Positions 33,499 through 41,804 are shown, numbered from the stretch's first letter. The stretch is 64,000 bases of DNA from Candidatus Cohnella colombiensis (GCA_029203125.1 CP119317.1:3348001-3412000), one strand, 5' to 3'. Numbers and translations: made by a program. The notes: generated by a model not told the origin, from the letters alone.

Positions 33499-33936
33499 TT
33501 AACCTTTAGACGGATCAGACAGAGCGAACATAAGCTCACCTTCTGCGACAACAGTATCGCCGACTTTAGCAACGCCTCTGCCTTTACCGATGGGTCCTTT
33601 AAGGCGCGTAACTTCAAGCTCCAATATTAACGTATCACCAGGCTTCACCTGACCACGGAAACGGAATTCGTCAATACCGGCGAAGAAGCCCAGCTTTCCA
33701 CGATTCTCTTCCAGTGACAGCATAGCGACCGTCCCTACCTGAGCAAGCGCCTCGACGATCAAGACGCCAGGCATAACCGGATAACCTGGAAAGTGTCCGA
33801 CAAAAAAAGGCTCGTTCATCGTAACATTTTTAAGACCGACCGCGCGCTTACCCGGTTCAACCTCTAAAATACGATCAACGAGTAAAAATGGGGGACGGTG
33901 CGGGATAATCTCTTGAATTTGTACAATATCCAACAT
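33499..33936 (-). CDS. fabZ: 3-hydroxyacyl-ACP dehydratase FabZ
   Basis: Dehydrates beta-hydroxyacyl-ACP in type II fatty-acid elongation. 145 residues, normal length. The hot-dog helix motif HFPGYPVMPGVLIVEALAQ carries the catalytic His and Glu; IIPHRPPFLLVDRI begins the protein and FRGQVKPGD follows. In B. subtilis fabZ (ywpB) also lies downstream of mbl-flhO-flhP, so the context is conserved. About 24 bases separate it from the phosphoglucomutase gene. Confidence 0.96.
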   Translation of the reverse strand: MLDIVQIQEIIPHRPPFLLVDRILEVEPGKRAVGLKNVTMNEPFFVGHFPGYPVMPGVLIVEALAQVGTVAMLSLEENRGKLGFFAGIDEFRFRGQVKPGDTLILELEVTRLKGPIGKGRGVAKVGDTVVAEGELMFALSDPSKG

Positions 33937-33981
33937 ATCAATGACCTCCTATAGTTGACGCAAGCGAAATACTAACTGACG

Positions 33982-34488
33982 CTATACGCGATTTAAACTT
34001 CTAAATTTCATTAAATAAACAATGGATGCAACATAAGACATTACAATGCCACACCACAGTACGGTAATGCCACCATTCAACTCCAACATGAGACAGACAA
34101 CTGCCAAATAATAGATGACTACTGTCATTTTGCCCAGTCGATTGGCTGGAACGGTTTTAAATCCACGAAAATGGAAATAGGCCGATGTCATAATCATTCC
34201 GATCTCTCTGAATGCCATTACAGCAAAAGCTACCCAAGGCATCACCTTTCCTACCAGCAATGCAATAATGACGGCCAGCATCATTAACTTGTCAGCTAAC
34301 GGATCAAGCATCATCCCGGTAACTGTAACTTGACCATTACGTCTCGCTAAATAACCATCAAGTATGTCTGTAAGTCCCGCTATGAGGACGATGAATAGTG
34401 CCGTAATTGGATTTCCATTCAGATAAAGCAGAAGAAACACAGGAATCAGAACAAAACGGGACATCGTAAGTAAATTAGGTATATTCAT
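33982..34488 (-). CDS. CDP-alcohol phosphatidyltransferase (PgsA-like)
   Basis: Membrane enzyme of 168 residues joining a CDP-activated lipid to an alcohol, probably glycerol-3-phosphate. The diagnostic motif D-G-x2-A-R-x(8-9)-G-x3-D-x3-D is present as DGYLARRNGQVTVTG...LDPLADK. The start MNIPNLLTMSRFVLIPVFL is typical of PgsA. About four to five membrane segments. A genome usually has another pgsA near recA/cinA, so this may be a paralogue; substrate assignment is by family only. Confidence 0.85.
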   Translation of the reverse strand: MNIPNLLTMSRFVLIPVFLLLYLNGNPITALFIVLIAGLTDILDGYLARRNGQVTVTGMMLDPLADKLMMLAVIIALLVGKVMPWVAFAVMAFREIGMIMTSAYFHFRGFKTVPANRLGKMTVVIYYLAVVCLMLELNGGITVLWCGIVMSYVASIVYLMKFRSLNRV

Positions 34489-34552
34489 TCCCTGTCTTCC
34501 TCCGATTCTCTAAAGTTCCCCACCATTATACTCGCTCTTCTCTACAAATGAA

Positions 34553-34579
34553 AACTCCCCGACTGCAAGCCGGGGAGTT
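34553..34579 (-). terminator. Terminator after the EpuA-type gene
   Basis: AACTCCCCG / CGGGGAGTT stem with a 9-base loop, then TTCATTTG on the minus strand. It begins 10 bases beyond the stop at 34590. Confidence 0.8.
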
Positions 34580-34589
34580 GCAGGGCACG

Positions 34590-34826
34590 TTAACTGCCCT
34601 CCGCGAACACTAAATCATACATATGCTTCCATGTCCTAATATCGAACACATCTGATAAAGGTTGTTTCCCCAAAACAGAATAGCCAATCGCTAAACCAAC
34701 AATAATTGCAATAATACAGACCAATGGAATAGTAAGAATCTTAATGCTAGTCCAAATCACTCGTGCAACAATTCGTCCAGAGGATGGACGCTTGTCCACG
34801 TCTGCTGAACGAGAACTTACTGCCAT
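34590..34826 (-). CDS. EpuA-type small membrane protein (often labelled RNA polymerase subunit beta)
   Basis: About 78 residues: a basic N-terminal tail, one membrane helix (LTIPLVCIIAIIVGLAIGYSVLG) and a short outer tail with the family motif PLSDVFDIRTWKHMYDLVF. This matches the EpuA family, which databases often mislabel as a DNA-directed RNA polymerase beta subunit; nothing here resembles RpoB. ATG 34826 is preferred (GAGGA 6 bases upstream) over the GTG at 34838, which sits inside the SD. It lies downstream of flhP, as in other Bacilli, with unknown function. Confidence 0.75.
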   Translation of the reverse strand: MAVSSRSADVDKRPSSGRIVARVIWTSIKILTIPLVCIIAIIVGLAIGYSVLGKQPLSDVFDIRTWKHMYDLVFAEGS

Positions 34827-34929
34827 GTCATTCCTCACTCCTTAAAGCATGCGAACCTTCTATTGAAACTGTCGGTCAGAAGCTGTCGATCAGCCGAAGT
34901 CAACGATCAAGCCATTCGCTCTATTATAC

Positions 34930-35772
34930 CTATGCCCGTAAGTTATTGGCCATACCCATCATTTGCTCACTTGAGGAAAGTGCGCGAGCAGTTAATTGAT
35001 ATGCACGCTGTACCATAACAAGGTCAGTCATTTCTTCCGCCATATCGACGTTGGAGTTTTCTACGAAGCCCTGCCGTACCGCTACGCCTGACTCACTCGA
35101 TGGACGACCTGTTACATCACTTACGACATCGGTCCAGTTTACATTCTCAGGTATTCCATAGAGATTGTCCGCAACAGCTTGCAAAAGCTCTGGTTTAGTT
35201 GCTTGTACGAGCTTAAGCTGTCCCAGTTCGATTGGCGGCATACCTTCTGAACCGATTGCAGTTAATTTGCCATCCGCAGCCACCGATAATTGATACCCGC
35301 TAGGCACATTAATAAAGCTGTCTGCTCCATTGACACTTGCGACAACGGGATAACCTGCATTCGTTACGAGAATGCTATCACCATTGCCAGTAGCCATCAA
35401 CTGCAATGCGCCGTGTCTCGATACAGCTGGTGAACTATCTAATGTCGTCCCTGTACGAACCTCGAACAATCCGTTGCCTTCAATCGCAATATCCGTCGCA
35501 TTCCCCGTCTGTTGCAGCACGCCTTGCGAGAAATCAAGTTGCATCGTGGATAGCTTAGCTCCCCAGCCTTGCGTAAAACCAAGCGGAGTTCGGCGCCCAC
35601 TGAAGTTGAAATCATCCAAGTGCGGATTGATGTTTGTGAGGATGTCTTCGAAGATAGCAGTTTTGCGCTTGTAGCCAACTGTATTAGAGTTCGCAATGTT
35701 ATCCGCTAACAAATCAAGCTTCTTCTGAAGGGAGCCCATCGATGCAGAGGCTGAAATCATGGAGTTATTCAT
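34930..35772 (-). CDS. flhP: Flagellar hook/rod-type protein FlhP
   Basis: About 280 residues, FlgG/FlgF family. The N-terminal motif LDLLADNIANSNTVGYKR and the C-terminal GFVENSNVDMAEEMTDLVMVQRAYQLTARAL are the two D0 helices that pack in rods and hooks. In B. subtilis flhO and flhP lie directly downstream of mbl and encode distal rod components; the same order occurs here. ATG 35772 is chosen because GAGGAG is 10 bases away, while GTG 35781 would be almost on top of it. The gap to the EpuA-type gene is about 100 bases. Confidence 0.93.
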   Translation of the reverse strand: MNNSMISASASMGSLQKKLDLLADNIANSNTVGYKRKTAIFEDILTNINPHLDDFNFSGRRTPLGFTQGWGAKLSTMQLDFSQGVLQQTGNATDIAIEGNGLFEVRTGTTLDSSPAVSRHGALQLMATGNGDSILVTNAGYPVVASVNGADSFINVPSGYQLSVAADGKLTAIGSEGMPPIELGQLKLVQATKPELLQAVADNLYGIPENVNWTDVVSDVTGRPSSESGVAVRQGFVENSNVDMAEEMTDLVMVQRAYQLTARALSSSEQMMGMANNLRA

Positions 35773-35791
35773 ATTGGACACACTCCTCTAT

Positions 35792-36658
35792 TTATACTTT
35801 ACCTACTTCGTTAACTGCTTTATCTAAGCTTCTATCGTAAAATTGGATCACTTTCTGGTTCGCTTCATATGCACGAAGTGCTGACATAATATCCACCGCA
35901 GATTGCGCAGCATTGACGTTCGAGCCTTCCAAGAAGCCTTGCTTAACCTCGACCCGATCATTCGCATCTACTTGGCGAATGCCTGCCGCTTCGCCTGTGT
36001 AGCTAAACAAGCCATCTCCGGAACGAAGCAATTCATTCGGGTTGTTAACGAGCATTAATCTAAGCTGTGGATTACCATCAATGGCCTCGCCTGTGCTTGC
36101 ATCAACCAAGCTACCGTTCGCGGCCACTGTAATATTGTCCCAAGCGACGTTTGTGATAATCGGCTGGCCATCAGCACCCAGTACAGGAAAACCCTCAGAC
36201 GTAACAAGCGTACCATCCGATGCGGTTTTGAAGCTGCCGTCTCGCGTATATTGCTCTCCACCTTGTGGAGTCAGTACAGAAAAGTAAGCTTGAGGCTGAT
36301 AAGTGACTTGTCCGTTTGGATCTACATATTTGCCAGAGCCATCAAACACAGCACCAGGTACAAGCACATCTGAGACGAGCGCCATATCCTGATAGCGATG
36401 TGTCTGCTTCAGATCACCTTGGGTCATCAGCATTAAATTTTCCTCTGCGAAAACACCTGTGCTTAGTCGTCCCACTTTATCACTCGATTGATTCGGACCA
36501 CCCATAGCTGAGATCAACATATTCGGAAAGGAGCGATTGACGACTGCAGAAGCTTTAAAGCCCGGAGTATTGAGATTTGTTATATTGTTCGTCACTGTGT
36601 CGTGAAATCGTTGCTGTGCTTGCATCCCTGACGCTGCTGTATATAAGCCTCTTAACAT
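35792..36658 (-). CDS. flhO: Flagellar hook/rod-type protein FlhO
   Basis: 288 residues, paralogous to FlhP 20 bases downstream. MLRGLYTAASGMQAQQRFHD followed by NNITNLNTPGFKAS is the FlgG-type N-terminus; GFLEGSNVNAAQSAVDIMSA and LRAYEANQKVIQFYD form the C-terminal coiled-coil helix. The middle region (ARNG-like GDLKQTHRYQDMAL, VLTPQGGEQYTRDGSF) is the D1 domain. Exported by the flagellar type III system, hence no signal peptide. Adjacent to mbl as in B. subtilis. Confidence 0.93.
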   Translation of the reverse strand: MLRGLYTAASGMQAQQRFHDTVTNNITNLNTPGFKASAVVNRSFPNMLISAMGGPNQSSDKVGRLSTGVFAEENLMLMTQGDLKQTHRYQDMALVSDVLVPGAVFDGSGKYVDPNGQVTYQPQAYFSVLTPQGGEQYTRDGSFKTASDGTLVTSEGFPVLGADGQPIITNVAWDNITVAANGSLVDASTGEAIDGNPQLRLMLVNNPNELLRSGDGLFSYTGEAAGIRQVDANDRVEVKQGFLEGSNVNAAQSAVDIMSALRAYEANQKVIQFYDRSLDKAVNEVGKV

Positions 36659-36670
36659 TCTGGTCCCTCC

Positions 36671-37669
36671 TTAGTGATATTTGCGTGTCATCTTATCCAG
36701 ATGGTCAAGCATAATGCCCGTCCCTTTAACTACGCAATGCATGGGATCTTCAGCGATGAGTACTGGTACTTTGATTTCGTCCGATAATAAAGCATCTAAT
36801 CCATCTAGCAGCGCACCGCCGCCTGTGAGGATAACTCCTCTATCGATAATATCTGCCGACAATTCTGGTGGCGTCCGTTCAAGCACTGACTTCGCGGAGG
36901 ATACGATCGACATTACGGGCTCCCACAAAGCTTCGCGAACTTCATCGGAATGGATCGTTACTGTAAGTGGCAAGCCTGATACCATGTCACGACCGCGAAT
37001 GTCCATCTCCTCACGACGTCCATCAAGATGGACCGTGCCGATCTTAATTTTAATATCTTCACTCGTCCGTTCACCAATCAGCAGCTTATATTTGTTCTTT
37101 ATGTATTTCATAATCGCCGCATCGAACTTGTCCCCTGCGACTTTAAGAGAAGAGGCGGTTACAACGTCGCCCATCGAAAGAACGGCTACATCCGTTGTGC
37201 CTCCGCCTATATCAACTACCATATTTCCGCTTGGTTGAAAGATGTCCATGCCCGCTCCAATTGCAGCAGCCTTCGCTTCTTCCTCAAGGAACACCTCTTT
37301 AGCACCGCTCCGCTCAGCAGCTTCGCGTATTGCCTTCTGCTCAACAGAAGTAATATTCGATGGCGCGCAGATCAGAATACGAGGACGGCTATACCAATTA
37401 CGCCCACCAGCACGTTGAATAAACGACTTCAACATCATATCTGTCACTTCAAAGTCTGCTATAACTCCATCACGCAATGGACGAATCGCAATGATATTGC
37501 CCGGAGTACGACCAACCATACGACGAGCCTCTTCACCGACGGCTAGCACTCTTTTGGTATCACTTTCAATGGCTACAACCGACGGTTCGTCGAGAACGAC
37601 TCCCTTGCCCTTCACATGTATAGATACGTTAGCCGTACCTAGATCGATTCCGATATCTTTGCTAAACAT
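36671..37669 (-). CDS. mbl: Actin-like cell-shape protein Mbl
   Basis: MreB-family protein of 332 residues that organises sidewall synthesis under the membrane. Actin-fold nucleotide motifs: IGIDLGTANVSIHVKG (phosphate 1), VVDIGGGTTDVAVLS (phosphate 2) and GVILTGGGALLDGLD (adenosine). ATG 37669 (MFSKDIGIDLG) is chosen: GAGGG lies upstream, B. subtilis Mbl begins equivalently and has nearly the same length, and the earlier ATG at 37690 lacks an SD. Placement after spoIIID and before flhO identifies it as Mbl rather than MreB or MreBH. Confidence 0.95.
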   Translation of the reverse strand: MFSKDIGIDLGTANVSIHVKGKGVVLDEPSVVAIESDTKRVLAVGEEARRMVGRTPGNIIAIRPLRDGVIADFEVTDMMLKSFIQRAGGRNWYSRPRILICAPSNITSVEQKAIREAAERSGAKEVFLEEEAKAAAIGAGMDIFQPSGNMVVDIGGGTTDVAVLSMGDVVTASSLKVAGDKFDAAIMKYIKNKYKLLIGERTSEDIKIKIGTVHLDGRREEMDIRGRDMVSGLPLTVTIHSDEVREALWEPVMSIVSSAKSVLERTPPELSADIIDRGVILTGGGALLDGLDALLSDEIKVPVLIAEDPMHCVVKGTGIMLDHLDKMTRKYH

Positions 37670-37792
37670 ATGCGTATAATCCCTCGCCATTGTTTGATGT
37701 GTTGTCTACTGAGAGTAGAACTTTACCGTAATAGTATATTATTCGCCCAAAATATCCAAAATCCTTTTTTCAATTCCTATTAAATTCAATAA

Positions 37793-38080
37793 TTATCCTT
37801 TCCCCGCTGTCATTACCTCGCGTTTTTTGATTGTGGTCTTCTTGTACTTAATTTTCGTCGCTTCTCCTCCTCTCAAATGCCGAATCGACTTATGATACTC
37901 AAGTATGTGCTTTACCTGGTCTGCTAGATCCGGATTAATTTCCGGCAAGCGCTCAGTCAGGTCTTTATGCACCGTGCTTTTGGAGACGCCAAATTCCTTG
38001 GCAATGGTACGCACTGTATGTCGAGTCTCCACAATGCATCGGCCGATCTTAATCGTGCGTTCTTTAATGTAATCGTGCAC
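37793..38080 (-). CDS. spoIIID: Mother-cell sporulation transcription factor SpoIIID
   Basis: Small HTH regulator (95 residues) that activates and represses mother-cell genes during sporulation. It is nearly identical in the core to B. subtilis SpoIIID: HDYIKERTIKIG, AKEFGVSKSTVHKDLTERLP (helix-turn-helix) and HKSIRHLRGGEATK. The start is GTG 38080 with GGGAGG 7 bases upstream. It has a good sigma-E promoter match at 38113-38140. The C-terminal tail after residue ~82 differs from B. subtilis, as expected. Confidence 0.97.
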   Translation of the reverse strand: MHDYIKERTIKIGRCIVETRHTVRTIAKEFGVSKSTVHKDLTERLPEINPDLADQVKHILEYHKSIRHLRGGEATKIKYKKTTIKKREVMTAGKG

Positions 38081-38112
38081 GCTTCCGCCTCCCTGCTGAA
38101 ATAGATTGGTAC

Positions 38113-38140
38113 ATTATATGAGGGGAGTGAGCACTTATTC
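38113..38140 (-). promoter_or_regulatory. Sigma-E-type promoter of spoIIID
   Basis: Minus-strand -10 CATATAAT (38113-38120; consensus CATACAnT) and -35 GAATAA (38135-38140) with a 14-bp spacer. B. subtilis spoIIID is transcribed by sigma-E RNA polymerase. Confidence 0.6.
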
Positions 38141-38203
38141 TTTATAGCCAAGCCTTACAGGCAAGGAAAGTCCTAAATTGTGCATCTAAAGCACTACAAC
38201 AAA

Positions 38204-38231
38204 TAGACGAAAGGGGTTACCCTTCCGTCTA
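38204..38231 (-). terminator. Terminator after the HD-GYP-like gene
   Basis: TAGACGGAAGGG pairs with CCCCTTTCGTCTA on the minus strand around TAA; followed by TTTGTTG. It lies about 25 bases past the stop at 38255. Confidence 0.65.
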
Positions 38232-38254
38232 ATCTCCTGCGTATTCGTTAATAA

Positions 38255-39391
38255 CTAGGCTTTCCCGACGATATAAACGCCTTTAAGATCCATCAAATCT
38301 ACGATGTAAGGCGACTGCAGCGCAACCCCATTAATATCACAAAAAATTTGTACAACTGGACGGTTACTCGGACGACCCATCGTTTCAACCACGGCCCCAA
38401 TTTCTCCATTGCTCAGTCGCACAACCGTAGAAACTGGATACAAGGTTAAATGTTTTAGAAAAATTTTAACCAAGTTTACGTTGAATTCATAATTTCCTGC
38501 TGCAAAAAGATACTCGGTCGCCTCTTCAACAGAATACGATTGGCGGTAATGCCGCGGAGAAATTAATGCATTATACACATCCGCAAGTCCAGCGATCTGC
38601 GCATATTCAGGAATCGAGGCATGATTCACGCTCATCGGGTAACCTTCTCCACGATAGCGTTCATGATGCATTAGCGCCACTTGCGCAGAGAGTAGAGGGA
38701 CTTCCTTTATTCCCTTCAACACACGATAGCCTTCATTCGTATGCTGACGCATAATATTCCGCTCAGCTTCTGTCAACTCTCGATTCAGCTTTATTAAGTC
38801 CGTTGGCAATCGTGTCATTCCAATATCGCAAAATAGCGACCCTAACGAAACCTCATAAAGCTGTGTCTCGTCATAACCTTGTGCGGTTCCCAAAATGTTC
38901 GCGCATAATACGACATTCAGTGCATGTTCAAACAGATAAGTATCTGTTTGCAACATTACACCGAGCTCATCTGAAAAAACTCTCTCAGATGCAATTTGAA
39001 GTAGGATGTCACGAAATCTCTTTCGGAACAACTCTTCAGGAACTGGTAATGAGATCCGATCCTGAACAAATCCTTGCTCCACGAAATTCGAAACACGTTC
39101 AACCGCCTGCTGCCTTGCTTTATCATTATTTTTAAGTTCTGAGATGTTAGGAGAAATCCATGGTGAATGATATGCGCTCGTTATTATCCGGGGAGCAGCA
39201 TTCGGCTCTGAGATGAAAGCTTCAGCTTTGGATTGTATATGTACTGCAGATACTCTAAGATTTTGCAACCGATTGATATATTGCTCAGTCAAAACCGTAC
39301 CAGCTTCGAGCATAACAATGCCATTTCGCCCAAAAACAGCTTTAGCGAGTACGTCGCCACTTTCAAGATCTTTGATCCCTACAAGTCTCAC
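38255..39391 (-). CDS. HD-GYP-domain protein with altered HD motif
   Basis: About 378 residues. The C-terminal half is an HD-GYP domain, a family that hydrolyses cyclic di-GMP. The family signature is partly kept: His156 in FEHALNV, RQHTNEGYRVL, HHERYRGEGYP (242-252) and GLADVYNALISPRHYR. The metal-binding HD pair, normally HDIGK, reads CDIGM (Cys188-Asp189), so activity may be reduced, altered or lost. The start is likely GTG 39391, giving the usual MRLVGIKDL opening; the GTG at 39400 lies within the SD. It is inserted between spoIIID and spoIIQ; a sporulation link is possible only by context. Confidence 0.82.
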   Translation of the reverse strand: MRLVGIKDLESGDVLAKAVFGRNGIVMLEAGTVLTEQYINRLQNLRVSAVHIQSKAEAFISEPNAAPRIITSAYHSPWISPNISELKNNDKARQQAVERVSNFVEQGFVQDRISLPVPEELFRKRFRDILLQIASERVFSDELGVMLQTDTYLFEHALNVVLCANILGTAQGYDETQLYEVSLGSLFCDIGMTRLPTDLIKLNRELTEAERNIMRQHTNEGYRVLKGIKEVPLLSAQVALMHHERYRGEGYPMSVNHASIPEYAQIAGLADVYNALISPRHYRQSYSVEEATEYLFAAGNYEFNVNLVKIFLKHLTLYPVSTVVRLSNGEIGAVVETMGRPSNRPVVQIFCDINGVALQSPYIVDLMDLKGVYIVGKA

Positions 39392-39544
39392 ATTTACCAC
39401 CTCTCATCACGAACAAAATAGAGTTCGATCAGACCATTCAGATAGTAAAAATTATGACATACCTAGCATATTGTTGTCGATAAGAGAGTTTTTGTTTTTG
39501 AGATACAAATTGTAACTGCTTAATCAAATATATACGGCTTTGCC

Positions 39545-39595
39545 AAACAAACAAAGCGCCGTTTGCGGTTTCCGCTAACAGCGCTTCGTTTGTTT
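39545..39595 (-). terminator. Terminator after spoIIQ
   Basis: A long minus-strand stem (AAACAAACGAAGCGC with GGCGCTTTGTTTGTTT) encloses an inner GCGG/CCGC stem. It lies 23 bases beyond the spoIIQ stop at 39619. Confidence 0.85.
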
Positions 39596-39618
39596 CCAAT
39601 TCGCAATGATGATTTACC

Positions 39619-40356
39619 TTATTCCGCCTTCAACAGTGTGCTCGGGTTCACGGCTTTTCCGTTGTTCCGAACTTCAAAGTGAACGTGTACACCTTCAGCA
39701 GACTCAAGTTCACTTTGTCCAGCAGATCCGATTCGGTCACCCTGCACAACTTTGTCTCCCACATGAACTGCAAGATTCGTCAAGCTTTGGTAGACTGTTA
39801 CAAGACCATTCGAATGCTTAATTTGCACCTCGAAATTGTTTGTCGGAGTCTGCTCCGCTACAGTTACCTCACCACTCAATGCAGCTAGTACATCAAAGTC
39901 CTTAGCATCTTTACGAGCGAGATCGACCGCCATATGTGGCTTGTACGTATTATCGTACTCTACCACTGCTGCTGCGCGATCTTCTAGTGATGCCGACGAA
40001 TCATAGAAAGGGATTGTCGTCGTCATCTCTGCAAAGCTACTAACTGGCCATTGAAGCGTCTCTGCACCTGCAATAACAGGAACATCCTCTGAATCCACTT
40101 GTCCGTTCACAGCTTGGTCGCTACCGACTTCTGTTGTTTCAGGAACTGCTTGTTGTGTTTTGTCCTTTTCCGTTCCCGAATTTACCCAGAGAATCGTAAC
40201 GATGATTGCTGCGGCAGCCATGTAAGCAGCAGGGAATACCCAGCGCTTAGTGAGCAGCTTTCTCCATCCCGATGACCGGACCGGTCTTGACGAACCTACT
40301 ACTGACTTGGAAGACTCTTCGAGCTTGCGTGGCGTTTTGTTGTTATTGTCATTCAT
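39619..40356 (-). CDS. spoIIQ: SpoIIQ-like M23 (LytM-fold) protein
   Basis: Forespore membrane protein that forms the channel with SpoIIIAH across the septum. About 245 residues: basic cytoplasmic tail, one membrane segment (~40-58), acidic linker, and a LytM domain. The zinc ligands of an active M23 peptidase appear present: His141 and Asp145 in HMAVD, and His224/His226 in HVHFE. B. subtilis SpoIIQ has lost the first of these. ATG 40356 follows GAGGTG by 6 bases. A near-perfect sigma-F promoter lies at 40376-40404, agreeing with the known forespore expression. Neighbour spoIID is upstream, as in B. subtilis. Confidence 0.9.
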   Translation of the reverse strand: MNDNNNKTPRKLEESSKSVVGSSRPVRSSGWRKLLTKRWVFPAAYMAAAAIIVTILWVNSGTEKDKTQQAVPETTEVGSDQAVNGQVDSEDVPVIAGAETLQWPVSSFAEMTTTIPFYDSSASLEDRAAAVVEYDNTYKPHMAVDLARKDAKDFDVLAALSGEVTVAEQTPTNNFEVQIKHSNGLVTVYQSLTNLAVHVGDKVVQGDRIGSAGQSELESAEGVHVHFEVRNNGKAVNPSTLLKAE

Positions 40357-40375
40357 GATTATCACCTCAGTAAGC

Positions 40376-40404
40376 CATTGTTACCAGGTGTGAACGTTTT
40401 ATAC
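40376..40404 (-). promoter_or_regulatory. Sigma-F-type promoter of spoIIQ
   Basis: -35 GTATA (40400-40404) and -10 GGTAACAATG (40376-40385; consensus GGnrAnAnT) with a 14-bp spacer on the minus strand, starting at the spoIID stop codon. B. subtilis spoIIQ is sigma-F dependent. Confidence 0.7.
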
Positions 40405-41568
40405 CTACTTGGATTGAAAGTTTACAAGAAACTTTGAAACTTCTTCGAGTTTAATGCCCGTATAATAGGTTTTCACAATTTGCTCCGCACTCTTTCCAGC
40501 CACCGCCATCTCCTGTGCTCCCCACTGACTCATCCCTACTCCATGTCCATTACCGTGCGTCGTTATTCGGATCTTACCCTTTTCAATGGTCCAATTGAAA
40601 TCAGCAGATCGAAGCCCTAGCTTCTCTCTCACTTGAACACCTGTGAACTTCTGATCTCCTACGACCAACATCTTGACCCGATGTCCCTCTGTCCTCTCCA
40701 ACACTCGCAATCCGATGTTGTCCGCACTACGTGCTCCAACCGCAATTGTATCTATACCCAGTCGATTATAAAACTCATCTAGCGTGAACTCTACTGTATC
40801 TAGAAACTCGTTGTCGGCAACGTTGGTAGTACCTTTTCTTACTAATATCTCACCTTCCCATGAACTTTTCACTGAGCGAAGATAGGGTAAGTGATTTGAG
40901 AATACATCTTCTGAATTTTCGGTATAGCCATTGCTAGCTGAAAAAAATAAAGCATCTATCGGATGTCCATCATAAGTGAGAATTTGATTTTCTGTACGAT
41001 TCACTGCATCATTTAGTTTTTTCCATAATTGTGGGTGGCTCGTCTTTAACTCATCCATCTCTTTTGCTGAACGATACACTTGATGCGCCACCGTATCTGT
41101 CACCTGAGCCTCTTCCTGTTGCCCAGTTTGTACGACTGGAACGCCGTCGACGTTTCCCGTTAATAGCCTTCTCACAATATACGTCCGAGCAGCCAAAGCT
41201 TGTGCCTCCAGTGCAACTGAATCAAATTCCAATGGCATCTCTGCCGCAACGACACCTCTGACATACTCTTCAAGCGCGACCGTCTCTACTCTTTTTTCGT
41301 CAGTGATATAAACACCTACAATCACTTGCTTCTGATCGCTAGATCCTTCTGCATTCACTTTTGCGACGTTTCTTCGATCACTAGACTTGTCCACCTGCCC
41401 GCTCTGGTCTTTGTTGCCCAACTCTACTGTATCTATCGATACACTTGCGTCACTCACACGATTGTGCATCCCAGCTTGTGAATCGCCACCATGAATGATA
41501 AGCCAAACAAGTGCCGCCATTCCAACCCCCGCAACAAAGCAAGCCCACAACCGACGATTACTCATCAT
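40405..41568 (-). CDS. spoIID: Stage II sporulation protein D, lytic transglycosylase
   Basis: Mother-cell enzyme that cleaves denuded glycan strands during engulfment. 387 residues: signal-anchor (WACFVAGVGMAALVWLIIHG), a variable linker, then the SpoIID domain with LEEYVRGVVAAEMPLEFDSV (catalytic Glu in AAEM), ALAARTYIVRRL and the C-terminal GHGVGMSQWGAQEMA motif. ATG 41568 and the next ATG at 41565 are both reachable from the SD GAGGTGG. An excellent sigma-E promoter match sits at 41614-41642. Conserved neighbour of murA and spoIIQ. Confidence 0.96.
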   Translation of the reverse strand: MMSNRRLWACFVAGVGMAALVWLIIHGGDSQAGMHNRVSDASVSIDTVELGNKDQSGQVDKSSDRRNVAKVNAEGSSDQKQVIVGVYITDEKRVETVALEEYVRGVVAAEMPLEFDSVALEAQALAARTYIVRRLLTGNVDGVPVVQTGQQEEAQVTDTVAHQVYRSAKEMDELKTSHPQLWKKLNDAVNRTENQILTYDGHPIDALFFSASNGYTENSEDVFSNHLPYLRSVKSSWEGEILVRKGTTNVADNEFLDTVEFTLDEFYNRLGIDTIAVGARSADNIGLRVLERTEGHRVKMLVVGDQKFTGVQVREKLGLRSADFNWTIEKGKIRITTHGNGHGVGMSQWGAQEMAVAGKSAEQIVKTYYTGIKLEEVSKFLVNFQSK

Positions 41569-41613
41569 GCTCCACCTCTATCACTCTACAAAATCGTTTT
41601 TAACTTTATTGTC

Positions 41614-41642
41614 AGGGTAAGCCCAATCCTTTGAAAATATGC
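41614..41642 (-). promoter_or_regulatory. Sigma-E-type promoter of spoIID
   Basis: -35 GCATATT (41636-41642, full match to KMATATT) and -10 CTTACCCT (41614-41621, 6 of 8 to CATACAnT), 14-bp spacer, minus strand. B. subtilis spoIID is sigma-E dependent. Confidence 0.7.
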
Positions 41643-41682
41643 AAACCTGACTAATGGTAGAACACTATAGTTGTTACAGAAT

Positions 41683-41804
41683 GACCATTTCGCGGTCTTG
41701 CAGTGTGCTGTGTAGTTGGTTTGGTGGTTCTAAGACCGTTTCGCGGTCTTGCAGTTTGCGGTGTAGTTGGTTTAGTGGTTCTAAGACCGTTTCGCGGTCT
41801 TGCA
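41683..41804. repeat. 51-bp tandem repeat with hairpin cores between murA and spoIID
   Basis: About 2.4 copies. The core AAGACCGTTTCGCGGTCTT (AAGACCG/CGGTCTT arms, 5-base loop) begins near 41683 (one changed base), 41732 and 41783; the linking sequence TGTAGTTGGTTT is also repeated. Period exactly 51 bp. The rest of 41569-41916 holds the spoIID promoter and the murA terminator. Confidence 0.9.

Noticed and set aside
34590..34826. RNA polymerase beta subunit
   Set aside because: Database labels for this family say so, but a 78-residue single-helix membrane protein has none of the RpoB motifs. EpuA-type is correct.
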